A DNA stretch of 42,386 bases from positions 115,133-157,518 of the forward strand of contig MPNW01000182.1 in assembly GCA_011800805.1 (NCBI GenBank). The letters are read 5' to 3'. Below, in pieces: positions 1 through 11,291 of this stretch. The notes beneath the pieces are model-generated. The model was given only the letters and a program-made list of their open reading frames with translations, ran no database searches and had not been told where the DNA came from. The position numbers and the translations under genes were made by a program. Origin of the DNA: Hirudo medicinalis. Lineage: Eukaryota; Annelida; Clitellata; Hirudinida; Hirudinidae. Position 1 is the first letter of the stretch, and each line of letters begins with the position of its first letter.

Positions 1-305
1 TTACCAACGGTTCTCGTGTCAGGGTGCCATCTGGGAGAGCAACCTCTGAGACTCCAGATCTGGCATGCATCTTTTTGTTGACATATTTATAAAGTTGACC
101 AATATTCTTGCTTTTTAATAACTGAAGTTCTTGAGATTGGTGGTAAGTCTTTATTGTTGCAGTACAATTCTTGGCAAATCTATAGTAAATGTTTTTGTTG
201 ACAACACTGTTATCCTTTTTCCAGATTTGCCAAAGTTTAGCTTCGTCAATAATCAGTTTATTGATATAATGGGGGTATCCTTTTCTGCCTTTTTGATCAA
301 AGATT
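1..305 (-). mobile_element. LINE ORF2 fragment, endonuclease-RT linker
   Basis: On the minus strand an open frame reads KLWQIWKKDN, then RFAKNCTATIKTYHQSQELQ, then LYKYVNKKMHARSGVSEVAL. This is the pattern between endonuclease and reverse transcriptase in jockey/CR1-type LINE ORF2 proteins (a YxxYVNxK motif followed by a short 'PDGTLT' loop). It runs off the left edge of the window, so the RT core would lie outside. Family assignment is from remembered motif patterns; the exact clade is not known. Confidence 0.65.
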
Positions 306-319
306 GAAAATTTACTAAG

Positions 320-1018
320 TTAAGGATCTCCTCCTGGTAGGATTCCTTCACGTGCAATAGGCAACTCTCGATGGCTGCTCCGTAGTTCCGTGGAGCTGAT
401 GCTGTGACTTAAAGTTCTGATACTGAGCTTCAAATTATCAAACTTTTGGAACTTTAGCCTCCAGGGAGCTATTTCGTCCAGCCTTTCCCTGTTTGCTCTT
501 TTCTGAAAATCTTCGACAAGGTTTCTCGGAATGAGCGCTTCGATTATTTCTAACGGCGTGAGCTTTTTCTTTTTCTTCTTCATCATCAGATGGAGCCTAG
601 CTTGTGCTTTGTTTTTATTCTTATCTAAAAGAAAATAACAATTGCTTGCTTTGTTATTATTTGCAATTGTTCTGAGTGCATGTGGAGGATCTCCACACTC
701 CACCTGTAGTGATGCAGTGCTGGTTCCACGCATGCTGCCATAACAGATTGCAAGAGCCTGCGCTTGGATCTTCTCGTAGGCGCTCTTGATTCGTTCGTTT
801 CCCAGATCAACTGCTTCGCACCCATAGCCCATTACAGATCGGATGGTGGCTCGGTATACTTGCAGTAGACTCGACTTACTCGCTTCCCATGAGTTGCCAG
901 AGATAGCTCTCAAGACAGAGAGTGCGAGCGGTAGCCAGAGGCCCTTTATAGTCGACATTCTATCGTCTTCTGGCGCGCTCCACTCCGATTGGCTCTCACC
1001 ATAACAACTTCCAAGCAA
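320..1018 (-). mobile_element. LINE ORF2 C-terminal fragment (after RT)
   Basis: A 232-codon minus-strand frame carries LRAISGNSWEASKSSLLQVY, then IRSVMGYGCEAVD, then IQAQALAICYGSMRGTSTAS and LQVECG. These are the hallmark blocks that follow the reverse transcriptase palm in jockey-like LINE ORF2 proteins. The start codon given by the frame is not meaningful because the RT core upstream (right) is missing. The tail of the frame (HLMMKKKKKKLTPLEIIEAL onward) is less typical. The fragment lies immediately before the linker fragment at 1-305 on the same strand, which is the wrong order for a single ORF2, so two separate copies are joined here. Confidence 0.8.
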
Positions 1019-1673
1019 TCAGGTTAGTTCTATTTGATATTGGAAAAGCCAAAAAAGCTCATCAGTTGGCGTCCATGGTCAAATCTATAGCCAAATATGA
1101 ATATATATTGGAAATATGCATCCAAGGCTCTCGGGGTCCCCCAGTGACAAATTTATATAAACATATAAATCAGAGGAGCCTTAGTTTTCGGTCAATGGTT
1201 ATCCGCTCCATGGTAGGTTATGATCTGATAAGTAGAGGTATTTCGTTTCAGACGTCAGGGGAGGCATAACAAAAGCCTCGGTTGGCAAGGGAAGACCTGA
1301 GGAAAGATTGGTGTACGTGAATAGCGAAATAGCGAAAGATGATCAATGGTGAATAAAGTTTAATAAAGAGCTGAATCATGTCGTTTTTAAGGATAACAGC
1401 GATAACCGGAATTAATTTTTGATTAGCGATCTGCCGATTAGTTGATTAATTAAGGTAAGTGAACAAGAGAGAACAGATAACAAACGTCAAATTGTTAAAA
1501 CATTACAATTAATGGACACTGATATGTTTTATAAATAATTTATGGCACTGATACATGTTTATTCAATCAAAATAACGTCATCAATATTTCTGTAGGATTT
1601 GTTTATGCAGTTGAAATTCTTGAGTTTTTGAATGGAAGACTTGGACAAATTGAAGTTTGGAGGTGACCGATAA
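1019..1673. other. intergenic, no gene recognised
   Basis: A short frame at 1066-1269 (+) has no recognisable motif. The rest is AT-rich. The right end is the 5' flank of the two-exon gene that begins at 1674; no promoter element stands out. Confidence 0.4.
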
Positions 1674-3023
1674 ATGCCGAAACATCTCATGAATGATCGC
1701 ACGATTCACCGCAAATCTGAAGATTTTCACAACAGATTTAGCTGCATTAGCACATCTAATTCATCCGAAAAAACATCAACACATGGACAAGGACATATTT
1801 CTTCATTTACTCCTCCGTGTCGCATGAATCAACACACAAACCGATGCTTCCTTCCTACGAGTGAGCCAAATCAAGTACGAACCAGCAGAGCGCATCCGCA
1901 CTTTTCAATTTTTCCGAGTAGAAGTTTCTCGAAATCAGGAATTCATCTTTTCTCGCCAAGACAGACAATGAACAGGTACACCCAATGTTTCCGTAATTTT
2001 TAAAGTTGATTTAAAAAAAAATATTTTCGCAGGTTGAATTCGGCGTCAGAACATTTCGTGCGTCATCGTTCTCCTGAAAATTATGAAAATATTTTGGCAA
2101 GGACAAGTCTCAATCGCAAGATTTCATTTCAACCGAGAAGAAATTTGTTTCAACATGGGCTGTGTTTCAGTTCCGCTCGAATCTCACCACCAAATAAAAC
2201 AACGACAGAATCATCTTTCATTTCGAGAACAGACCACAACCTCTCGACAAATGGAATGTCGAGTTATAACAATTATTTTAATGAGAGTACAGGACTTCAT
2301 TGGAATAAACAACTTATCAAAAGGCAGATGAGAGATCAACAGTATACTGTTTATCCTTTCGAATGTCCTCAAGGAGTCACAATGAGCAGCACGTCCGACA
2401 AGATCAGGAAATTGCACGATTCTTTCCACAAGATGAACTCCAAGCGACAAGTCGAAAGTGGAAAACCTGCTGATTATTTATTCGACACCTCACCACCGAA
2501 TGTTGGTGAAATTCACGTTGAAGAAACGCCGCATCCCAAATTTAAGACGAACGAAGAAACTAGAATCTGCAGCATTTTAAGAGAAGCCTTAGGTGATTGC
2601 ATAACAGTACCTCATGGAGAAAGAATGGGATGCCAAAGCAACTCCTCGTATTACAGAGATGAAATCATTTTGAAACCATTGTTGAGGTTTGAATCTAGTG
2701 AAAGCAATCGTAGAAGTACCAACTCGAAGGGAGGACCAATCAAAGGCGACACTGAAGTTCCCCATGTTGGAATGTCGACCATGACTTTATCGAATATTTC
2801 GGTCGAAAAAGAAACGTGCGAGAAGCAAATCTTGAGTCAGTTATCCAACGACTTCGTCGATGTTGCTAATGACAACGACAACAACAACAACTTAGCCTTA
2901 GAAACAGAAGAATTCTTGAACGAGATAAAAGAAAGCAGCGATGATGAAAGTCTAGACATGAGTGACGAAGGAATCCAAGCTCTTCTCATGCCAATTGTCC
3001 TAAACTTTTTGTCCGAACAATAA
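1674..3023 (+). CDS. two-exon gene, unrecognised 430-residue protein
   Basis: Exon 1 is 1674-1975 and exon 2 is 2033-3023. The 57-base intron has an AACAG|GTACAC donor and a TTTTCGCAG acceptor and joins the frame as ...RQTMNR-LNSASEHF... An in-frame TAA lies directly before the ATG at 1674, which fixes the start. The product is hydrophilic and rich in Ser, Asn, Arg and His, with no signal peptide or membrane segment. A low-complexity stretch NDNDNNNN and an acidic patch ESSDDESLDMSDEG lie near the C-terminus, followed by a short amphipathic tail ending IVLNFLSEQ. I do not recognise a family. Length, open frame through both exons and a polyadenylation signal just downstream make it a likely real gene, possibly a disordered regulatory or cytoskeletal protein (inference only). 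Confidence 0.65.
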
Positions 3024-3107
3024 TTCGAGGAAGCGCTAAATTATATGAGCGAAAAACATTTATAATCACTAAAATCAAGAATTAAAATTTAGAGCTTATA
3101 AGTAAGC

Positions 3108-3113
3108 AATAAA
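3108..3113 (+). terminator. polyadenylation signal AATAAA
   Basis: AATAAA lies 85 bases after the TAA stop of the two-exon gene, at normal spacing for a short 3' UTR. Confidence 0.55.
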
Positions 3114-4565
3114 CTGAAATTTGTTTTTGAGAGGACTTTATTGTTTAAGTAGAGTGTCAGAATGGCCGGAGAAAAATTGTCTCTGAACTATCCAATTGTT
3201 AAAATTATTTGGGAACACCTGGAAAGCAGGTATTTACACAGAAATTTGCCACTGGGGAGGGGGCAGGTTGTTAACCAAGAGCCGGGAGTGCCTCTGCCCA
3301 ACTGTGCATAGACTTGACCACGGACGACATCTGATGACTTTTTTTGCTTTTCAAAGACCAAATTGAACTAACATGGTTGATTGGAAGTGTACTCTCGCAG
3401 GAGGCTCAGCTATCGGTGTCCTCAAAACAACTTTTTCTTTGGGGTGGTAAATATTGTAAATATCAGATGAAAGGCAGAAGCACAATGCACGCAGCGGTGA
3501 TGCAACATTCACGATGTGTCGTGTTTGCGTACATGGCCCGAGCTTCTGCTTCAAAGGGGCCTAGAAAGTCGAAATAATAAATTTAAATTAACTAAATTCT
3601 ATAAAAACTCTACTTAATAGGCATTAAAGATAAACTTGTAAAATAAAATTTGTTACTAGAATTCCAGAAAGCCAAAATTTTAGTTATTTTTAGAATATAA
3701 TTATTAGAACAATTATCCCGAAATGTTCTTAAATTAATCAAGGAGTTAACAAATTATATATACAAATTATATATACAAATGATATATACATGTATGTCTT
3801 GAAAGTCTTAGTCGTGATTCAGGGAAGGTCTGGCAACAGTCAAGTCGTATTCGCAACTCAGTCTGCAGCGTCAGGGAGCGCCCTCGGGTAGAGGCGCAAC
3901 ATAAATGGTAGAGCTATTTAATAAAGTGCCTTCACATCTTATTCAGATACATAAGGCACTGAAAAGATCGGCTAAATTCAAATACCTTGTTAACTGTTGA
4001 ATTTCGTTGTTTATAGGGCCATGAAGTCACTTTTGAAGAACGTTAATGAAAATATGTAAATTTGAAAATTTTGGACGAACGTAGTTCGGACGGAAATAAA
4101 ATTGGATCAACAAACTTTGTTGTGAGTCATTACCATATATTGCTATAGCGCTATCAGTCTTCAGCGGGAAGTAATTTAGAGAAGGCAGGCAACCTTCGTC
4201 TCATAACTCCCCAACACATATTTAACACACATTTAACACACATTTAACACACATTTAACACACATTTAACACACATTTAACACACATTTAACACACATTT
4301 AACACACATTTAATAAGCGCGTTCTTCATCTTCCTGAGGATAGGTTTTACATTTACCGTCTTCGTGATTCACTGCGTTCTGCTTCACTGTAAAGAGTTGT
4401 CGATTTACAACGCATTTTCCAGGGCGGAGTTTTGATGACGATTGACGTTTCGGTCAGTTTTTCTTCTTGCTACTTAGCTGGCAGCGTTTTGTTTCAACAA
4501 GGACCTGAATATTATGCTTGAATTTATGAGAAGAAACCAATCTCAGTGTTGCTTGCAAATGTTCA
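3114..4565. other. intergenic, small ORF and satellite
   Basis: A 49-codon frame begins ATGGCCGGAG at 3162 and stops at 3311; it contains an AGCAG|GTATTT site that could be a splice donor, but no family is recognised. 3700-3790 has short ATATAC repeats. The 11-bp satellite is listed separately. Nothing else supportable was seen. Confidence 0.35.
4213..4312. repeat. 11-bp tandem repeat, about nine copies
   Basis: The unit ACACATTTAAC is repeated almost perfectly about nine times. It is non-coding and lies left of the hAT remnant. Confidence 0.9.
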
Positions 4566-5460
4566 TCAATGAGTCGTGACCTTAGCACAGACCTTCGTGG
4601 ATGAGAAAATCTGTTCATTTACATATGTACTTCCAAACATTGCAAATAATCCAAACAAATAATCCCTGAAGCAGCAACGAGTAACCTCGGAAATCTTTCT
4701 CGTGAAAGAAATGTGTAGAAAACCGGAGACCCCACCACCACGCCGAAGTTCCATCAACTCTATTTGCAATTCCTTTTTGAAATTGCGGTTCCAGTACCTT
4801 AAAGTCATGAAAGCGCACATCAAACTGTTGAAGTAAGGTAGACAACAAATCTGTATATTCTTTCAAGCATTTCGGTTCAACATTTCCTAAAGAATTCAGA
4901 GTTGAGAAATTGCACTCACCCAGCTGCTTCATCCACAAACGTGATCTAACTTTGAACGACTTCATATTGTCAGACATATGCATGATAATCTGGGTTTTTT
5001 TTTTTATCTTGAAGCTTCAAGTTCAATACATTCAAGTGATCCGTAATATTTCTTAGAAAAGCAGGGTTGCAATGAAAAGTAGAATCAATCAGCAATGGAA
5101 CTGACTTATTTTGCATTTTCATGAATGAAGCGATTTCATCTCTAAGTGCAAAGAAACGCTTGAAAACATTTCCACGACTCAGCCATGTAACTGCGGTGTG
5201 ATATAAGTTCACCATATTCAGAATCCATATCTGCAAGAAATGATGTGAACTGCCTGTGATTCAGCCCCCGAGAACGTATAAAGTTAATTGTTTTATTTAC
5301 TACATCCATCACTTCTTTCATTTGTAGACTTACTACAAAGGGCTTCTTGATGCGAAATACAACATATACCAGTTAAGTTGATTCCTATTGCTTCAAGGTT
5401 GTTTAGTTTGTTTTTCACCAATCCAACTACTCCCACATTTTGAGAACACATTCACGATGC
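4566..5460 (-). pseudogene. hAT transposase remnant (ZBED5/GTF2IRD2/Charlie8 type)
   Basis: Reading right to left, the minus strand gives pieces of a hAT transposase in three frames: CCISHQEALCSK near 5350, then MKEVMDVVNKTINFIRSRGL, then YHTAVTWLSRGNVFKRFF, LRNITDHLNVLNLKLQ, and finally EYTDLLSTLLQQFDVRFHDF with VLEPQF. The order and spacing match the central and C-terminal parts of the domesticated hAT relatives ZBED5, GTF2IRD2 and FAM200. Frameshifts near 5330 and 4975 (a T-run), and a shift near 4750, break it. The N-terminal zinc finger and the end of the dimerisation domain were not found. No convincing terminal inverted repeats were located. Not functional. Confidence 0.8.
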
Positions 5461-6232
5461 ACAATTGACACATTGTACGATACAATGCATTATTAGTTGT
5501 ATTTATTACAGAAAAAGGATCCCACCATCTGTCTTTCTCAAGTTGCTTCTCGATTCACTTTCACTGCGAGCGCCAGACGTCACTAACGGAATACAACTCC
5601 GCACATGCGCACAACTGGTCACTCAATGAACTTTTGTAAAATAAGTCACATCTTTTTTTAAATTAGCCACTGATATGATATTTTAGCGAATAAATCCTTC
5701 CAAAAGTAGAACAAACAGATGCATAAAATTATGATTGGCACAGCAAATGCATGAACTTAAATTATTTTAGTCTCGACTCCCCATTCGACCTCTCCACGAG
5801 TTGACGAACGATCCGAGTGGCATTTAAAAAACAAATTACGCACCCATTCAATATAATCTCAGAACCCGATAAAAATAAAACCAAATGAAACACTTCATAA
5901 TCATAATTTCATAATCACTGCAATAATCTGATGCCTCAAATAAAGTGGACAAAAAATTCAACGAGAATCTGCAAGCATCTCAAATGTGGTGAAGGCAAAA
6001 ATAGATACCAGAGAATAAAGTAACACAAACTTAAACATAAATGATCATCATATTTTATAAGTTGTAAAGAAATGTTATCAAAATCTACAAATCAATAGCT
6101 CGTTAAAAGCAAGGCAGATTATAAGGCGGTCGAGTCGAGAATTGTCGGCTCCACGTGTTTTGAATTGTGTTTCCTTCAACTTCAAGCACTTCCACTGATC
6201 ATATTACCTTCTTTTTTTTAAACCACTTCTTT
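5461..6232. other. intergenic / 3' flank of MICAL-like gene
   Basis: AT-rich sequence with no recognised gene. The right part is the likely 3' UTR of the minus-strand MICAL-like gene. No clear minus-strand AATAAA was found. Confidence 0.35.
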
Positions 6233-7333
6233 TCAGTGGAAGACTTGCTCTTTTTCTTGTTCAATTTTGGATCTTAAATATTTAAAAATGAAAACCGATT
6301 GAAAGAATATTGTTTGACGCAGCAGCAAATTAATATAATAAATTATCAATAACTTCATAACTCAGATAACCAGAGAGGCTGATGCCTGTTTGATAGAAAG
6401 ATTCACTAAGAAGCATCTAGTAGTCGAAGCCAACAAATCAACAAACAATCAACCAAATATCTCCCTGCTCCACTTATTTGCAACAACAGTGTTGAGCAAT
6501 AACATTTACAACCACTCACTAGCAAGAAATTTCTCATACTGCTCATCCTCTTCTATATATCTGACAAATAAAGAAGCAGAATGAATTTTAATAAGAAATA
6601 TAATTAAAAGAATTAAGAAACAATATCAGCCAAATGTAACAAAATATAAACCTTATTCTGTCCGTCTCAATGGATTCAATGATCTCGTTACGCAATTCCA
6701 CAATTTTAAGAATTTCTAACAGGATCTCTGCCTCAATCTTCTTTTCCTCATCATTTTTCGCATTCTCTGAATGCAATACAAATGCTTAATTAAAATACAT
6801 TTCAATAATCAATTCCAATAATATATTTCCTCTGTCAAAAGATCAATAATTTAGCCAGTTTATTTTGGTTAAATTAAAGGTGTCAATCAAATAATTTAAA
6901 AAAATTAATTAACATTAAGTTAAAGCAAGTAATACATAATAATACAAAACAATACAAGTAATACATAATAATACAAGTAATACATAACAATACAAGGAAT
7001 ACATAAAAATAACATACATACAACAAGGTTTGCTATATTCTATCATCACCTTTTGGTTTCTCAAATGATTCCATAACAAAAAGGACTCAAAAAAGAGCAG
7101 AAATTGACCCCAATAAAGATTAAATGTGAGACTATGTTAGAATGATTCAAAAACTCGTTTAACCGATGTTAAAATGCTACATTAATTAAATAATACCTGG
7201 AATGTTCACCAAGAATCTGTACTGATACTCCAATTCTTCATGATGTTTCTCAAGGATTTGCTGCTTTCTCCTAATGATGATGATGATGATGATGATGATG
7301 ACGATGTCGATGACGACGACAACGACGACGATG

Positions 7334-7366
<33 letters not shown>

Positions 7367-10300
7367 GTAGTGATAGTAATCACCATTAATAATAACAATA
7401 ACAATAATAGTAAGAATAACAACAATAATGTTGTAACAGAAGGGCAGTAATTACTTTGGTAATTAAGTTTATGTGATTGTCATGTTTAACCTCCTTCTAA
7501 GGCCATGAGGATATCAAAACAGATAACAAATGCTACAACATCCCATACAAGATTCCACACATAATTCTACTTCAGATATTCAGTTCTATTCAGTTAAATA
7601 GTCATTCGAGGGTGTCACGAAATAACTGTTAACGGGAATATTGCTAAACCGTTGTATTAGTGGCTAATACCTTGTGAACTGAATAGTTGATTGATAAACT
7701 TGCTAGTTTAGGAAGACCCACTTTATTATTATTAATAATAATAATTAAAATAAATTAATGTTTTGCATATCCTCATTTAATGCTATTACTTAATGATTTA
7801 ATTGTTAAATTTAAATGAGTCACATTCTAAAGTCATCCCGTGATCGGTCGCATTCGAAACTTATGATCTGATAAAAACACGTTTTTGAACCGTCTTCTTA
7901 TGCAAATGCCTTAAAACGATAAGAATGAATGACAATGTTATGTAAATAAATGTTGTAATGTCCTTATCATTGCCGGTCTTGCGTGAAAAATCGATCAATC
8001 ACTAGTTATTGAAATTGTCACGAAACGTTAATAAATAATTATTTACTGGTAAATGAGTTCAGACTCCTCCCTTATGAGTTCAGACCTCCGTTTGACAAGA
8101 TGCAGCCATTCCTTCATCATTTGCTCCTCTTGTTCCATGTTTTCCTCTGATCCTTCGAGTCAAGTATTCATCATTATCATAATCACCATTTGAAACAATC
8201 ATCTTGATCGCCATCTACAACAGAAACTAACTACCTCTTATGACCTCCTCTAATTTCCTCCCCTCATCTTCAACTTCGACCAAATTTCCGTCGAGTTTCT
8301 TCAGTTTCAATGCAATCTCCGCCTCCGAGAGAGATTCCTCGGCAGACACCTAAAGGAATCCGAAACGAACGCTTCAATGAATCCAATTCTTCGTCGTTTA
8401 AGCAGTGTTTTGTTTTCCAAAGGTAAATGAAATTGATTTGTTGACAGTTAATACTGAACAAAGTTTTATGAAGCTCAAAGAAGTTCTTAATTCTTAGTTC
8501 TTAATTGAGAGCAATTAAGTTTCTTAAAACAAATATTTCAAGATCTCACAACATGCAAGCTAATCATGAGCTTGAAAATTGTATAAAACAAAGAAATACA
8601 TAAATAAATCTCACCCTTCTTTTGGCGACGTTCGTGTATCTCCAGAATTTCACTCTAGACACCTTTAGACCTTTCAAGTCGACTTCTTTGTTAGAAACAC
8701 CGACAACTTTTTCAATTTTGTCGCTCGACACGTTTCCTTGAAACACTCCCTCCGTCGCAGAAGTTTTCCAGTTTTGCAAATCGGGTTGGTTCAGAGACTT
8801 TTCGAGGTTCTCCTGTTTCTGTTGCTTAGGAACATCTTCATTCTGTACATCACCGAAGGATTTTTCATCGATTCTACACTGGACGTCGCATTTTGACCCG
8901 CTTCGACTCGGGGTTTCGGAGGTGGCCGACTTAATGGGAACGTTTAGAATTCCATCTTTCTTTGATCCTGATTTTTGGGATTCATTACCTTTGTCTTTCA
9001 ATTTCTGAGGAGACATAAGTACTGAACTAAAAAGAGAGAACTCGGAGGTCTTTGGAGATGCCTCTTTGTGGCTATTTTTTGGATCTCGATCGGTCGACGT
9101 CACGCCCCGCACGGCAGGAAGAGGAGAAACGCTCGTCGGAAATTTAGCGACGGAGAAAGACGTCGCATTTGACGACGATTTGTTTTCAAGCTTTGAAATG
9201 GAAGTGTAAATGGCAGGTTTTGATTTGATTTCATTATCATTAGAAACGATGGTTTTTGAGGTAACCACAGGAACATCTTGTCTGAATGTGGAATCGGTTC
9301 TTTGATGGACCAAACCCAGGTGATGGCCAGCCTTTGGCTCCTTTTGGAATCTGATTTTTGACTTTATTGCATCACTAGGTTCAGAAGTTTCCTTAGATGC
9401 GATCGTGGATTTATTGTCAGTTATTGTTGTCGGGGTGCTGTTCGACTTCATCGAGAGGTCTCCCCGGCCTGTTTGAGATTTTGGAGATGCCGAAATCGGA
9501 GCTTTAGAGATGGAAGACTTGACAGAGTTTGGTTCGATTTTAGAAATAACCGAAGATTCTCTGGAATCGGTCGAGCTTTTGAGACGTCTCGAGGCTTCCA
9601 AAAGTTTTTCTGTTCCCTTGTTTCTCTCCAGGGTCGAGATTCGACCGAGTTCTCGGAAACAATGTCTGTGGTACAACTTGCCACGATCGATTTGCCTTTC
9701 AAGAAGGTAAACTTTCTTTTTGCACTTCAAACACTTATCATCGAGAGTCCCTCTTTTGCTAGGCTGATGATAAATGCACAATTGTAATCATCATCATAAT
9801 CATTGCTCTTGTAATTGTCAAAAAGTATGACAATGATGACAATTATTAATGTAGTAATAATATTAATAATAATAAATATTACAATCCTAATAACAGCAAC
9901 AACAAGTAACAACAGACACAATTGTATCATGCCACATGATTTTTAGGAATGCAACCTTCTGAGTTAACCTGCACAGCACATAATCGAGAACTTCATTCAC
10001 CTGCACTTCATTCATCGGCACGGGTTTCTTCTCGGGTAGTGAAGTCTGCACGGAACTGGAAGGACGTTTTACGGGCATTTTCACCGACGGACCTCCTTCT
10101 GCAATCGAGGAAGAGTCGCCGATCAAGCGTGCCGTCAGATCAGGATTAAGCATGCCATTAGTTCAGGAATGTAATTGCATGAGGAAATGTCAATGTCAGA
10201 AGATGCGAATCACGACACGAACGGCACGACTTCAATGTTTAGACTACATTATTCTTCTTCATTCTCGACTGCTGTCTATTGCAATTGTTGTGCCAACATC

Positions 10301-11291
10301 AATTTGGAAATGCATAAAAACATGAACAAACAAGCAATTCACCATTAATTTCCCCCACAAAGCAACAATAAACGTATGATTTATTTTCTTGGACGATCAT
10401 CATCATCATCACCGTCGTCGCAAAAACCGAGAGATCCCGATCGAGACGAACGCCGAACGAGGATCGATCGTTTCGATGCATTCAAAATGATGACGTTCGT
10501 GCACGTGACGTTCCTACTTTCAATTAAGAGCTGCATTCAAAATGATGACGTTCGTGCACGTGACGTTCCTACTTTCAATTAAGAGCTGCATTCAAAATGA
10601 ACAAAGATCAGAAGAAAATACCGACTAAAACGACAGGAATAACCTGCAGGCTTGCTGTGGAAGTAATTGTAGTACTGCGACACGTAGGTGATTATGCAGA
10701 GCTTGTCCGGGACGGTCATTTGCACCATGTCTTCGGGATCCAAGAGTGCGGGAATGCCGAGGCTCAGAGCGGCATCGAAGGCCTCGGAAGTTGCGTTAAC
10801 GGAAGTCGATGAGGTCGAAACGCACGCCACTAAGTGCTACGGTAATCATTCTAATCGAGACGTAACTAGGGAGACACCATTATTGTGCAGCAAAGTACAA
10901 CATTTTTGCAATTTTATTGTAATTATTTGAGATGTCCTGGCAACAATTACTAAGTAACCAGATTTACTCAAAAGCCATAAGAGCAAAATGATGTGAGAAA
11001 CTTGTTGTAAATCTAAACAAAACTTACGAACCAGTTTAGAATTTCCGTACGTATCGTTCGGAGGCAGCGATTCGTAGTCTCTTGAAAGAGTAAAATGATA
11101 TTTAAGAAAAGAAATTCTTCACATTCAACGACGATTAACAATTACATCATGTCGGGTCGATATCTGTGAATTATCGCACAGAATGCAAGTCCGCTTTTCC
11201 ACGAAGACGTAAAATTAGTTAACGATACGTGTTTATATCCTTCGCACTGGACCTTGCACCATTTCAATAGACCTGCTATTTTCGATGCCAT
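6233..11291 (-). CDS. MICALL: MICAL-like protein (CH, half-LIM, bMERB), ten exons
   Basis: Exons on the minus strand: 11291-11146, 11080-11028, 10829-10644, 10098-10001, 9763-8615, 8349-8235, 8146-8047, 7270-7197, 6766-6652, 6272-6233. All junctions use GT..AG and keep phase; the product is 691 residues. Residues 1 to about 125 form a calponin-homology domain ([67 protein letters not shown]). An insert of about 15 Ser/Thr-rich residues precedes LGIPALL. One LIM zinc site follows (CLKC...YHRHC); the second has lost its Cys. Then come about 330 disordered Ser/Lys-rich residues with no NPF motif seen. The C-terminal bMERB helices span exons 6-9 ([54 protein letters not shown]). Family proteins bind Rab8-group GTPases and tubular recycling endosomes. 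There is no FAD mono-oxygenase domain, so it is MICAL-like, not MICAL. The last exon is the least certain. Confidence 0.92.
6925..7012. repeat. AATACATAAT-type short repeats in a MICAL-like intron
   Basis: Several imperfect copies of TAATACATAATAATACAAG lie in the intron between exons 9 and 8 of the MICAL-like gene. Confidence 0.6.
7273..7392. repeat. compound microsatellite (ATG)n, (ACG)n, (AAT)n
   Basis: Trinucleotide runs start three bases from MICAL-like exon 8. Read on the gene's strand, (ATC)n runs straight into the ATTAG acceptor, so the microsatellite supplies the 3' end of the intron. Confidence 0.85.
10477..10600. repeat. 55-bp direct duplication in a MICAL-like intron
   Basis: A 55-base unit beginning TGCATTCAAAATGATGACGT occurs at 10477 and 10532 without mismatch, and a third partial copy starts at 10587. 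It lies in the intron between exons 3 and 4. Each copy carries CACGTGAC and ATGACGTT. Confidence 0.9.

Noticed and set aside
3344..3577. 77-codon plus and 67-codon minus frames
   Set aside because: No motifs, no splice context, and they overlap each other.
7040..7066. minus-strand ESFEKPK as an extra bMERB exon
   Set aside because: Exon 8 joins exon 9 in phase without it, and its acceptor would be poor.
9473..9787. 104-codon plus-strand frame
   Set aside because: It is antisense to the LIM and linker exon of the MICAL-like gene.
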